In this document: positions 7,821 to 13,903 of the stretch, piece after piece
How positions within the stretch are numbered: the first letter of the stretch is position 1
Layout: the number at the start of each line of letters is the position of its first letter
Source: a virus
Direction: 5' to 3' (one strand)
Virus record (IMG/VR): IMGVR_UViG_3300010316_000044
Span: 1-24,517 of that record
DNA: 24,517 nt
Program-made: the position numbers and the translations under genes
The notes under the pieces: model-generated
Databases searched by the model: none
Seen by the model: the letters and a program-made list of their open reading frames with translations, nothing else
Told to the model about the DNA's origin: nothing

Positions 7821-8261
7821 TTATTCTGTAAGAAAAGTCTTTTCAACTTTTGAAATAGGAATTTTCTTAGGTTTCTTTTCATCTGCTATCACATTATCAA
7901 GTTTTATTGTCAACATGCCTTGGTGTAGGGAAACATTTTCCACTTCAACAGTATCTGCAAGTGTGAACTTACGCTCAAAACTTCTTGCTGCAATTCCTTT
8001 ATGGACGTAAACCGTTTCGGTTTCATCATTCCCTATTTCAGCACGAACAGTTAAAACACCATCATGCAATTCAATATCAAAATCATCTTCATCGAAACCA
8101 GCAACTGCCAATTCGATTAGATAAGAATTCTCACCAGTCTTGATGATATTGTATGGTGGATATTTTGGTTGTGTTATTAGTCGCATATCATCCATACGGT
8201 CAAAAATGCGATCAAAACCAACAAATAGTGAATTATTACGTAGTGCGTCTTCTATAGTCAT
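7821..8261 (-). CDS. hsp20: Small heat-shock protein, Hsp20/alpha-crystallin family
   Basis: This 146-residue protein has a full alpha-crystallin domain: YLIELAVAGFDEDDFDIELH, then DGVLTVRAEIG (about 46-78), FERKFTL near 94, and GMLTIKL near 114, followed by the C-terminal anchor KKIPISK, an IxI motif. Such ATP-independent holdases form oligomers and keep unfolded proteins soluble. They are frequent in marine T4-like phages, where a role in protecting virion or host proteins is assumed. An AGGAGA site precedes the ATG. It is the last gene of the minus-strand block and has its own late promoter at 8360-8367 after a long structured leader, so it is probably expressed late. Confidence 0.93.
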   Translation of the reverse strand: MTIEDALRNNSLFVGFDRIFDRMDDMRLITQPKYPPYNIIKTGENSYLIELAVAGFDEDDFDIELHDGVLTVRAEIGNDETETVYVHKGIAARSFERKFTLADTVEVENVSLHQGMLTIKLDNVIADEKKPKKIPISKVEKTFLTE

Positions 8262-8298
8262 TTGCTATCTCCTTTTTAAGCAAGATTTACATTTTTTT

Positions 8299-8353
8299 GA
8301 GTTGTCTTTTGACCAACTCTGGTATAAAGTAAAGACCCATAAGGCGTCTTTAC
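8299..8353 (-). promoter_or_regulatory. Structured 5' leader of hsp20 mRNA
   Basis: Two hairpins follow the late promoter. The first pairs GTAAAGAC (8329-8336) with GTCTTTAC (8346-8353), 8 bp with a 9-base loop, and would begin at the expected first base of the RNA. The second (8299-8319) pairs GAGTT+GTC with GAC+AACTC around a TTTT loop with one bulge. An A-rich single-stranded stretch and the AGGAGA site follow. Confidence 0.55.
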
Positions 8354-8359
8354 GATATT

Positions 8360-8367
8360 TATTTATA
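8360..8367 (-). promoter_or_regulatory. T4-type late promoter for hsp20
   Basis: Plus-strand TATTTATA reads TATAAATA on the minus strand, about 100 bases before the hsp20 ATG. It touches the base of the hairpin that follows dut. RNA should start near 8353. Confidence 0.72.
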
Positions 8368-8394
8368 TGGGGAATAGTCAAACACTATTCCCCA
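8368..8394 (-). terminator. Hairpin after dut, terminator-like
   Basis: TGGGGAATAG (8368-8377) pairs perfectly with CTATTCCCCA (8385-8394) over a 7-base loop. It lies nine bases after the dut stop. There is no clear T run after it on the minus strand, so it may stabilise the 3' end rather than, or as well as, terminate. Confidence 0.6.
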
Positions 8395-8402
8395 CAATAT
8401 TT

Positions 8403-8912
8403 TTATTCAGTTCCAGTAGAACCAAAACCACCTACACGGTCTGTTTTTTGTGATGGTCGTCTTTGTGCTTCTTCAAGTGTATAAGTGATTGTTTTTTCAA
8501 GCATTGCTTGCGCAAGACGATCACCGTCATAAATTGTGATTGGAGTATCATTCATGTTATACAATGAGATAAACACTTCATCAACATAATCAGAATCAAT
8601 AATTCCTGTTCCGTTAGTAAGTGCAAGACCATATTTAATTGACATCCCAGAACGAGAATAGCATTTAAGAACATGGTTCTTGGGAATGTTAAAAATCAAT
8701 CCAGTAGGGATTAGTGTTCTGAATTGTGGTTGTGCTTGAATCTGCAAACCATTAGCGCCACTCTTTACAGGCAATTGAATTTTCTTATTATGAGGATTAT
8801 ACGTGGTGATAACCATACCTTCATCAAAACATGCGCGAAGATCAAAACATGCAGAACCTTCTGTTGCGAATTCTGGCATTGCGGCGTTAGGGTTTAATCG
8901 AAAAACTTTCAT
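8403..8912 (-). CDS. dut: dUTP pyrophosphatase (dUTPase)
   Basis: This 169-residue trimeric-type dUTPase hydrolyses dUTP to dUMP and PPi, keeping uracil out of DNA and feeding dTMP synthesis. All five motifs are visible: 1 ATEGSACFDLRA (16-27), 2 SRSGMS (86-91), 3 GTGIIDSDYVDE (101-112) with the catalytic Asp and the sugar-stacking Tyr, 4 GDRLAQ (130-135), and 5 RVGGFGSTG (159-167). It is somewhat longer than usual (about 150) through an insertion near residues 38-60. It starts three bases after the regA stop, with an AAGGTGAA site inside the regA end. It works with the dCMP deaminase at 12751. Confidence 0.95.
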   Translation of the reverse strand: MKVFRLNPNAAMPEFATEGSACFDLRACFDEGMVITTYNPHNKKIQLPVKSGANGLQIQAQPQFRTLIPTGLIFNIPKNHVLKCYSRSGMSIKYGLALTNGTGIIDSDYVDEVFISLYNMNDTPITIYDGDRLAQAMLEKTITYTLEEAQRRPSQKTDRVGGFGSTGTE

Positions 8913-8915
8913 TAT

Positions 8916-9329
8916 TTATTCACCTTTCTTTTTTCCAATATTATATTTTGTTTCAAGTTCCCAACTACTTTTTTCTTTGTGTGGGATAATTTTTATTTGA
9001 TTTAAAGGCGCAATTGGGTCTTCTGTTTTAGAAGCATCTACTACTTCTAGTAGTTCCCATTCCTCTAGTAGATTGACTATAGTATTGCGTCTTCCAGCAT
9101 CTTCTTCTGAAAAATTATTATCTTTACCATCTAAGATAAATAATTCTTTAAAGTGTAGTATAGCATATCTTCCCTTCTTGTGCAAGATATGACATGACTG
9201 GAACAACTTCTTTTCTTTCTTTGAAGCAATACCAATTCTGGTTAGTGTCTCTTTTATTTTTAGGAAATTGTCTGGTTCTGGTAATATAATTTCAACACCA
9301 ACACCTCTGAAAATATCTTCATTTTCCAT
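8916..9329 (-). CDS. regA: RegA translational repressor
   Basis: This 137-residue protein has the T4 RegA pattern: NFLKIKETLTRIGIASKKEK, LFQSCHILHKKGRYAILHFK, EEDAGRRNTIVNLLEEWELL and a C-terminal WELETKYNIG. T4 RegA (122 residues) binds around start codons of early mRNAs, including 44, 45, 62 and its own, and blocks ribosome entry. Here it lies directly after 44 and 62, as in T4. This version has about ten extra residues at the N-terminus. The gene start (AAGGGTGAAAAATAATG) is A-rich, as expected for an autoregulated site, but I cannot prove binding. Confidence 0.94.
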   Translation of the reverse strand: MENEDIFRGVGVEIILPEPDNFLKIKETLTRIGIASKKEKKLFQSCHILHKKGRYAILHFKELFILDGKDNNFSEEDAGRRNTIVNLLEEWELLEVVDASKTEDPIAPLNQIKIIPHKEKSSWELETKYNIGKKKGE

Positions 9330-9360
9330 TATTTTTCACCCTTTTTTTATTATTGTTACA

Positions 9361-9765
9361 TCATTTATGACCACCTTTAGTCATACTGATATTTATGGTT
9401 TTTAACATTTCGGGTGAAATTACTTTCATACACTGCTTTGCAACAGTCCTATTACATTGGTAGTATTCTTGAATAATATCAATGTCTGCATCGCTTTCCA
9501 ATTTATTCCATTTTTTGAAACGTTTTCTTGGGCGCAAAACATCAAGGTAATAATGATATTGCGCACCATTTGGTATCTCATGCAAACGGTTCATTTCATT
9601 TGCATGTAAAATTGTATCTGCGAAGTTAGAAAACCCCTTGTTGACGATATAAGGCACATATTGATTTTCTACATACTCTGGATTGTCTGCACTTTCCAGC
9701 AAGTCATTTTTTTGATGACTCGCTGAATTCATGAAATCGAAAGGCGTATATTCTTTATCACTCAT
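9361..9765 (-). CDS. 62: Clamp loader small subunit gp62
   Basis: This 134-residue protein has the gp62 pattern around YHYYLDVLRPRKRFKKWNKL (T4: FNYLMAAVPRGKRYGKWAKL). In T4 one gp62 joins four gp44 subunits to load the gp45 clamp on primer-template DNA. It is shorter than T4 gp62 (187) and keeps mainly the N-terminal half. Its ATG overlaps the stop of the zinc protein by eight bases. The run of orf64, 44, zinc protein, 62 and regA parallels the T4 order 45-44-62-regA. Confidence 0.85.
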   Translation of the reverse strand: MSDKEYTPFDFMNSASHQKNDLLESADNPEYVENQYVPYIVNKGFSNFADTILHANEMNRLHEIPNGAQYHYYLDVLRPRKRFKKWNKLESDADIDIIQEYYQCNRTVAKQCMKVISPEMLKTINISMTKGGHK

Positions 9766-9943
9766 TTCTCATACTTTCTGCCATATCTGCTATTTGATTT
9801 AAACTGTCTGCACATGTAGGACATACATTTTGCGAATGTTTACCATCTTTAGACTGATAATCAAGGATATATGTTTCTTTTTCTTTATGCAATTTTCCGC
9901 AAAAGAAACATGAGATTTGATTTTTCTTTAAATTATTAAACAT
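9758..9943 (-). CDS. Small ClpX-type zinc-finger protein (61 aa)
   Basis: The 61-residue product starts MFNNLKKNQISCFFCGK. Cysteines at 12, 15, 41 and 44 form CFFC and CPTC pairs 25 residues apart, followed by ADSLNQIADMAESM. This is the pattern of the ClpX N-terminal zinc-binding domain (CSFCGK...CDEC followed by a helix). A start at 9958 would add five residues; I prefer ATG 9943, which overlaps the gp44 TAA as TAATG. It lies inside the clamp-loader operon. A role in recruiting or blocking a host AAA+ protease, or in binding the loader, is inference only. Confidence 0.72.
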   Translation of the reverse strand: MFNNLKKNQISCFFCGKLHKEKETYILDYQSKDGKHSQNVCPTCADSLNQIADMAESMRNE

Positions 9944-10884
9944 TATTTGAACTGACAATTAAACATGATTTCTGTTAGACATGCAGTCATATTCAAAACA
10001 GGGTTTGCAACAAACGCATGTTTGTATTGATATTCACCCAACAACACAATATAATCTGGTTTTGTCTTTACACTATCACGCATGTAGAACATTTTTTCAA
10101 AGATCACGTTCATGTCTTGATCTGAATTATCAATGACCCATTTTGTCATACCATCGAAATTCTTTTCTTTGAGCATTCCGAAAAGTTCATTCATATTACC
10201 ATCATTGAACGAAGTTAGAATGCCACTATCAATTTTACCATGTGCTGCATATGCTTGTAGTTCATTGAAAACTCTACGAAAGTCAGGGAAAAACTTGGTG
10301 ACAACCTCACTAACAACACGCTTATCATATTCTACATTTTCTTGATTCAAAACAGAAATAACACGCTTAAAGAAACTTGCCGCAAGTGCTGGTTTTTCGC
10401 CATTTTCAATATTGAATTCTATGTTAGAAAAACGACCGCGCAACGGTTCAATAATCTTGTTTTTGTAGTTACATGTAAAAATGAAACCACAATTTTTAGA
10501 ATATTCTTCAAGGAAGTTTCTAAGACTTGCTTGCGTTTTTTGTGTAAGATAATCCGCTTCGTCAATAATCACATATTTACGACCACCAGAAAGTGATACA
10601 GAAGAAGCATATCTTGAAATGTCATAACGCAAAGTATCAATATCACCCTTCAATGACCCGTTGATGATCATGTAGTCACAATCAAGTTCACGCAACATTG
10701 CTATTGCAGAAGTGGTTTTGCCCGTTCCTGGTGGTCCTGATAGAAGCAAATTAGGAACATTTTTATCATCTACAAATTTTTGAAACATGGATTTTGTTTT
10801 TGCGGGTAGAATTGCTTCTGATACTTTTGATGGTCGGTATTTTTGTGCCCACAAAAATTCACCATTCACACCTTCAATTGTCAT
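9943..10884 (-). CDS. 44: Clamp loader ATPase subunit gp44
   Basis: This 313-residue AAA+ ATPase has Walker A GPPGTGKT (50-57), Walker B VIIDEAD (105-111), and a GRF element near residue 155 in the place of the SRC arginine finger (LRGRFSNIEF). It opens with LWAQKYRPSKVSEAILP, the family start (T4 gp44 is 319 residues). With gp62 it loads the gp45 clamp using ATP. The ribosome site GAGG is nine or ten bases before the ATG. RegA probably represses it, as in T4. The gene follows a hairpin at 10917-10944. Confidence 0.96.
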   Translation of the reverse strand: MTIEGVNGEFLWAQKYRPSKVSEAILPAKTKSMFQKFVDDKNVPNLLLSGPPGTGKTTSAIAMLRELDCDYMIINGSLKGDIDTLRYDISRYASSVSLSGGRKYVIIDEADYLTQKTQASLRNFLEEYSKNCGFIFTCNYKNKIIEPLRGRFSNIEFNIENGEKPALAASFFKRVISVLNQENVEYDKRVVSEVVTKFFPDFRRVFNELQAYAAHGKIDSGILTSFNDGNMNELFGMLKEKNFDGMTKWVIDNSDQDMNVIFEKMFYMRDSVKTKPDYIVLLGEYQYKHAFVANPVLNMTACLTEIMFNCQFK

Positions 10885-10916
10885 AATATAATACCTCTTT
10901 CATCATAATTTAAAGT

Positions 10917-10944
10917 AGAAGCAGGGAATTATTCCCCTGCTTCT
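10917..10944 (-). terminator. Hairpin at the end of the 64-aa ORF, before gp44
   Basis: AGAAGCAGGG (10917-10926) pairs with CCCTGCTTCT (10935-10944) over an 8-base loop. The stem includes the last codons and stop of the 64-aa ORF (TAA at 10931-10929 on the minus strand). No T run follows, so it may be an attenuator, an RNA processing site or a 3' stabiliser rather than a full terminator. Confidence 0.5.
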
Positions 10945-11123
10945 GTTTCTTCTTGTACTTCTTTAGGCATATTTGCTTCAACAATACTGTTAAATTTTTC
11001 TCGCAAAGCACCTACTGTTGCCATCTCATTTCCTTTAAATGCGCCACGTTCACTACACGCATCAATGATTTGAACAACCACAGCAATATCTTGTAGGTTT
11101 ACTGAATTTGCAGTTTCTGTCAT
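10929..11123 (-). CDS. Small conserved protein between clamp and clamp loader (64 aa)
   Basis: This 64-residue acidic protein (LQDIAVVVQIIDACSERGAF, then ALREKFNSIVEANMP) looks wholly helical. I recognise it only as a type of small protein seen in marine T4-like phages near gene 45, without known function. It starts three bases after the gp45 stop, using an AAGGATAA site that overlaps that stop, so it is made with the clamp. The short acidic tail (EVQEETEAGE) lacks a clear clamp-binding peptide. A part in late transcription or clamp handling is only a guess from position. Confidence 0.75.
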   Translation of the reverse strand: MTETANSVNLQDIAVVVQIIDACSERGAFKGNEMATVGALREKFNSIVEANMPKEVQEETEAGE

Positions 11124-11126
11124 ATT

Positions 11127-11789
11127 TTATCCTTTGTTAAATGTTGATTTTGACTCAATTGCGATGAAGTATTTCATAGTTTCAGATTCGAACATAGAAA
11201 TACCTTTTGAACTAAGTGACACTGTATAGTTTGAAGGAATGATCTTAGCATTCTCCAACTTGATAATCAAGACAAAATTGTCTTCGGTATCACCCAATTC
11301 GATTTGGAAGTTGTCAGCAGTCGGATTTTGACTATCGTAAGTAGAAATAACACACTTACCATCTTTACCAATAAACGCCATTTCTGGTTGCTGCAAAACA
11401 CCACATGCCTTTAGAACAGATTTCAAATCTTCCAAATTTATGTTTACTGTAACATCTGGTGTTGGAATACTGATTTCTTTATCTGGTGGAGCGATCACCA
11501 TTGATTGGTCAGCAAAGAAATATCGTGTCTTACGATTTTTTTCTGAAATTATAAGGTTTTTTTGTTCAAATGAAATATCAGCGTCATCATATAGAGCATA
11601 TACCGCCAAAAGGCGAGACAAATCATAAATCACTGCATCACTTGGGATTTCTTCATCAATCGTAGCAGATGCCATGACGGTTTTTTGTGGACTAATTGTC
11701 TTTAGAACATTACCCTTTTTGAGAATAATTGATTGGTTAATTGCTGAGAAATTGCGCAATATTGTTAGTGTTTTATCGGAAAACTTCAT
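11127..11789 (-). CDS. 45: Sliding clamp gp45
   Basis: The 220-residue product starts MKFSDKTLTILRNFSAINQS, matching T4 gp45 (MKLSKDTTALLKNFATINSG; 228 residues). Two clamp domains follow, with SDAVIYDLSRLLAVYALYDD (about 50-69) and a late KYFIAIESKSTF. In T4 the trimer encircles DNA, tethers gp43, and activates late transcription with gp33 and gp55. The frame is open 21 codons upstream, but an AGGAGTGAAA site sets the start at 11789. A TTGACA promoter lies just upstream at 11824-11852. Confidence 0.95.
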   Translation of the reverse strand: MKFSDKTLTILRNFSAINQSIILKKGNVLKTISPQKTVMASATIDEEIPSDAVIYDLSRLLAVYALYDDADISFEQKNLIISEKNRKTRYFFADQSMVIAPPDKEISIPTPDVTVNINLEDLKSVLKACGVLQQPEMAFIGKDGKCVISTYDSQNPTADNFQIELGDTEDNFVLIIKLENAKIIPSNYTVSLSSKGISMFESETMKYFIAIESKSTFNKG

Positions 11790-11820
11790 TTTCACTCCTT
11801 TTTTTTCATGATGTAATTGT

Positions 11821-11852
11821 TTGACAGTAGCATGTATATGTGATACTGTCAA
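11821..11852. repeat. Inverted repeat forming the gp45 promoter
   Basis: TTGACAGTA (11821-11829) is mirrored by TACTGTCAA (11844-11852), 14 bases apart. The minus strand reads TTGACA, 17 bases, then TACTGT with TG one base before it (extended -10), leading to gp45. The same can be read on the plus strand. The TGA in TTGACA is also the stop codon of the glycosyltransferase. Confidence 0.7.
11824..11852 (-). promoter_or_regulatory. Sigma70-type promoter for gp45 operon
   Basis: The -35 TTGACA (11852-11847) is perfect and the spacing is 17. The -10 TACTGT is weak, but a TG dinucleotide gives an extended -10. RNA would start near 11817, leaving a short leader before the clamp gene. Confidence 0.55.
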
Positions 11853-12709
11853 GGTTTATTCTTATATGCTTTGGGATTAGACGATTTGTCTGTTGTCAAT
11901 GGTGCATCAATAGATGCCATTGCTGCAAGAGAACCTTTATAAACATACGACCCCACATGACTCAATTCTACCCATGGGCATGTGTGGAGATTGATACCTG
12001 CTTTTATAGCATTTTTACAGAAGAAATAATCTTCTGATAGATATCGTCTTGTATCTGGATCAATGATACAATCAAAATATGCAGTAATTTCACGCGACCC
12101 ATCAAAGTTAGCACTTCTTGAATGGTCAGGAAGATATTTAAGTTCTGGATATGCTTTTTCATATTTTTCGAAAGTTTCCCGTGGTATCAACATAAAACCA
12201 GTGCCGGACTCTTTCACTTGTACTGGTTCATCAAGACGGAAACTTTTCTGACCAGTTTCAGCAAGGTTTAGAACATAATCAGCAGTGTAGAATTGAAGAT
12301 GGAATGGGTTTTCTGCTTTGCCCATTTCAACTGCTTTCTTAATCTTTTCCCATGCAATAGTTTTTTTAGGATATGGTCCTGTCAAGACATCATATTTGTC
12401 TTTATTTTGTGTTTGTAGCGCAAGAAGATTCAACACATCATTTGGTCTAAAAAAAATGTCCGCATCAATGAACATCAAGTGTGTACAATCAGAACGCAAA
12501 AATTCATCCACAACATAATTTCTTGCTCTTTGAACTAATGATTCATTGAATAGGTAATAAAATTCTACATTAATACCGTATTTTGTAGACATTTTTGCCA
12601 AATCAGCAGTTGCTTTAGTGTATAACCCTGCACACTCACCACCATACATCGGTGTTCCTACAAATATAGAGTATTCTCTAAGTTTTTCTATATCTACTTT
12701 TAATTCCAT
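11849..12709 (-). CDS. Glycosyltransferase, GT-A fold
   Basis: This 286-residue protein begins with a GT-A-like strand (YSIFVGTPMYGG, 13-24) and has the metal-binding DxD in HLMFIDADIFFRPND (about 77-91). Later GTGFMLIPRETFEKY and LSEDYFFCKNA resemble the acceptor and catalytic part (E-D-Y) of family 2-like enzymes. It should transfer a sugar from a nucleotide sugar. The acceptor is unknown: modified phage DNA, a virion protein or a host surface glycan. No base hydroxymethylase is in the window. It lies between dCMP deaminase and clamp, yet it has its own late promoter at 12748-12755 and an AAGG site before the ATG. It is not related in length to T4 alpha- or beta-glucosyltransferase. Confidence 0.82.
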   Translation of the reverse strand: MELKVDIEKLREYSIFVGTPMYGGECAGLYTKATADLAKMSTKYGINVEFYYLFNESLVQRARNYVVDEFLRSDCTHLMFIDADIFFRPNDVLNLLALQTQNKDKYDVLTGPYPKKTIAWEKIKKAVEMGKAENPFHLQFYTADYVLNLAETGQKSFRLDEPVQVKESGTGFMLIPRETFEKYEKAYPELKYLPDHSRSANFDGSREITAYFDCIIDPDTRRYLSEDYFFCKNAIKAGINLHTCPWVELSHVGSYVYKGSLAAMASIDAPLTTDKSSNPKAYKNKP

Positions 12710-12747
12710 AATATACCTTTCATAATTAAAACTTCATTTCATTCCAC

Positions 12748-12755
12748 TATTTATA
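12748..12755 (-). promoter_or_regulatory. T4-type late promoter for the glycosyltransferase
   Basis: The minus strand reads TATAAATA here, 38 bases before the ATG. It overlaps the stop codon of the dCMP deaminase (ATA TAA ATA). RNA should start near 12742. Confidence 0.68.
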
Positions 12756-13203
12756 TGTCAGCATCAAGAAGATATTCCACTTTTATGTTACTTTCTTGAA
12801 ATAATGGGAGTGATTTTTTTGTCCATTCACTAAACCATCTAGAGTTTTCATCGGGTTGCATGACAACTACTTTTGATATACCAGACTGCGAAACAGATTT
12901 TGCGCATTCACTACAAACAGGAAGACCATATACGAATATAGTAGCACCATCTACAGGAACACCATTTTTCAATGCATTTAAAATTGCATTCATTTCGGCA
13001 TGTATGATTAATGGGTATTTTTCTTCTTTGACATTTAATCGGTCATCATCAGCAATTGTTTTAGGAAACCCATTATATCCAGTAGCAAGTATACGGCGGT
13101 TTTCATTAACGATTACTGCACCTATTTTACTACTTGGGTCTTTACTCCACGAACCAACTTCTTTTGCGACACGCATAAAACGTATCATCCATTTTTCATT
13201 CAT
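12751..13203 (-). CDS. cd: dCMP deaminase (zinc-dependent)
   Basis: This 150-residue protein has the zinc site H-A-E (IIHAEMNAIL, His68, Glu70) and C-x2-C (LPVCSECAKS, Cys97, Cys100), plus KDPSSKIGAVIV and ATGYNGFPKTI from the family. It turns dCMP into dUMP for thymidylate synthesis. T4 Cd is 193 residues and allosteric; this shorter form may lack part of the regulatory section. The residue before the first Cys is Val, not Pro, as in some proteobacterial relatives. The ATG overlaps the dexA stop (ATGA), so both are read from the promoter at 13866-13894. Confidence 0.9.
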   Translation of the reverse strand: MNEKWMIRFMRVAKEVGSWSKDPSSKIGAVIVNENRRILATGYNGFPKTIADDDRLNVKEEKYPLIIHAEMNAILNALKNGVPVDGATIFVYGLPVCSECAKSVSQSGISKVVVMQPDENSRWFSEWTKKSLPLFQESNIKVEYLLDADI

Positions 13204-13832
13204 TTGAGCAACATCTCCATATCATGTTCCAACATAAACATGGTTTGCATCCGCATCAAATCAGCAGCAAGTTCATGTTTACTATTATGTTCTTGAAAAG
13301 CACTTTCCCAATATTCTGTATCTTTTACAGGGATAAATCTATTTTGTTGCCTAAAATCAAGTTTTGTATCAAGATGTGTGGCAATATCTCTTACTTTCCA
13401 CGTATTCAAATATTCACCCATCAAATTTTTATTTCCTGCTTTTTTGAAAGCATTTAATAAAATCACACCATCAAATGTGTTGTTCCTAGACCACCAGTAA
13501 TCTATTTTTTCAGAATTTGACAAAAAAGTGTTTATTTTTTTACAAAAATCAGAAAGAGACAAATCGTCTTTTTTTGGTTTAATCAACGCTCTCAATTCAG
13601 GCGTTTGCTTTTCCCAAAAATTAACAGTGCTTTCTTCTATCGAATACCCATGATTTACAACTTGATCTTTCACACTTACTTTAAATGTTGTCGAGTTCTT
13701 CACGATTTCTTCAAAAGAGTATGGATCAACTTTGAACCTGTCCCATTCAAAAGCGAACAAAGAACAATTTATGATTGGGCATGTGAATTGATCCTGTCCA
13801 AATGTCTGAAAATCTATCATTAAATCTACCAT
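13200..13832 (-). CDS. dexA: DexA-like 3'-5' exonuclease, with Gln in place of a catalytic Glu
   Basis: The 210-residue product starts MVDLMIDFQTFG, comparable with T4 DexA (MFDFIIDFETMG, 227 residues). Motif I of DEDD exonucleases is D-x-E; here it is Asp7-Phe-Gln9. Motif II Asp121 (WSRNNTFDGVILL) and motif III His186/Asp191 (HNSKHELAADLMRM) are kept, and WEKQTPELRALI is shared too. T4 DexA degrades DNA 3' to 5'. The Gln would remove a metal ligand, so activity may be low or the protein may act as a binder. An open frame upstream adds eight residues, but AGGAAAAATA before ATG 13832 sets the start. Confidence 0.8.
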   Translation of the reverse strand: MVDLMIDFQTFGQDQFTCPIINCSLFAFEWDRFKVDPYSFEEIVKNSTTFKVSVKDQVVNHGYSIEESTVNFWEKQTPELRALIKPKKDDLSLSDFCKKINTFLSNSEKIDYWWSRNNTFDGVILLNAFKKAGNKNLMGEYLNTWKVRDIATHLDTKLDFRQQNRFIPVKDTEYWESAFQEHNSKHELAADLMRMQTMFMLEHDMEMLLK

Positions 13833-13858
13833 TATTTTTCCTTTTTTATGTGGCATAT

Positions 13859-13894
13859 TTGACAGATCATACCATTTATGATATGATCTGTCAA
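13859..13894. repeat. Perfect 13-bp inverted repeat with a promoter on each strand
   Basis: TTGACAGATCATA (13859-13871) is mirrored by TATGATCTGTCAA (13882-13894) around a 10-base loop. Each strand reads TTGACA, 17 bases, TATGAT, with TG one base before the -10. It lies nine bases after the gp43 stop. In RNA it would also form a strong hairpin, so it could end gp43 transcripts as well as start dexA ones. Confidence 0.85.
13866..13894 (-). promoter_or_regulatory. Sigma70-type promoter for dexA-dCMP deaminase
   Basis: The -35 TTGACA (13894-13889), a 17-base spacer and -10 TATGAT (13871-13866) with TGG before it make a near-consensus extended promoter. RNA would start near 13859, 27 bases before the dexA ATG. 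Confidence 0.75.
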
Positions 13895-13903
13895 CCCTTT
13901 ATA

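Noticed and set aside
12375-12390. TTGACA on the minus strand inside the glycosyltransferase gene
   Set aside because: No -10 at proper spacing and no gene start downstream.
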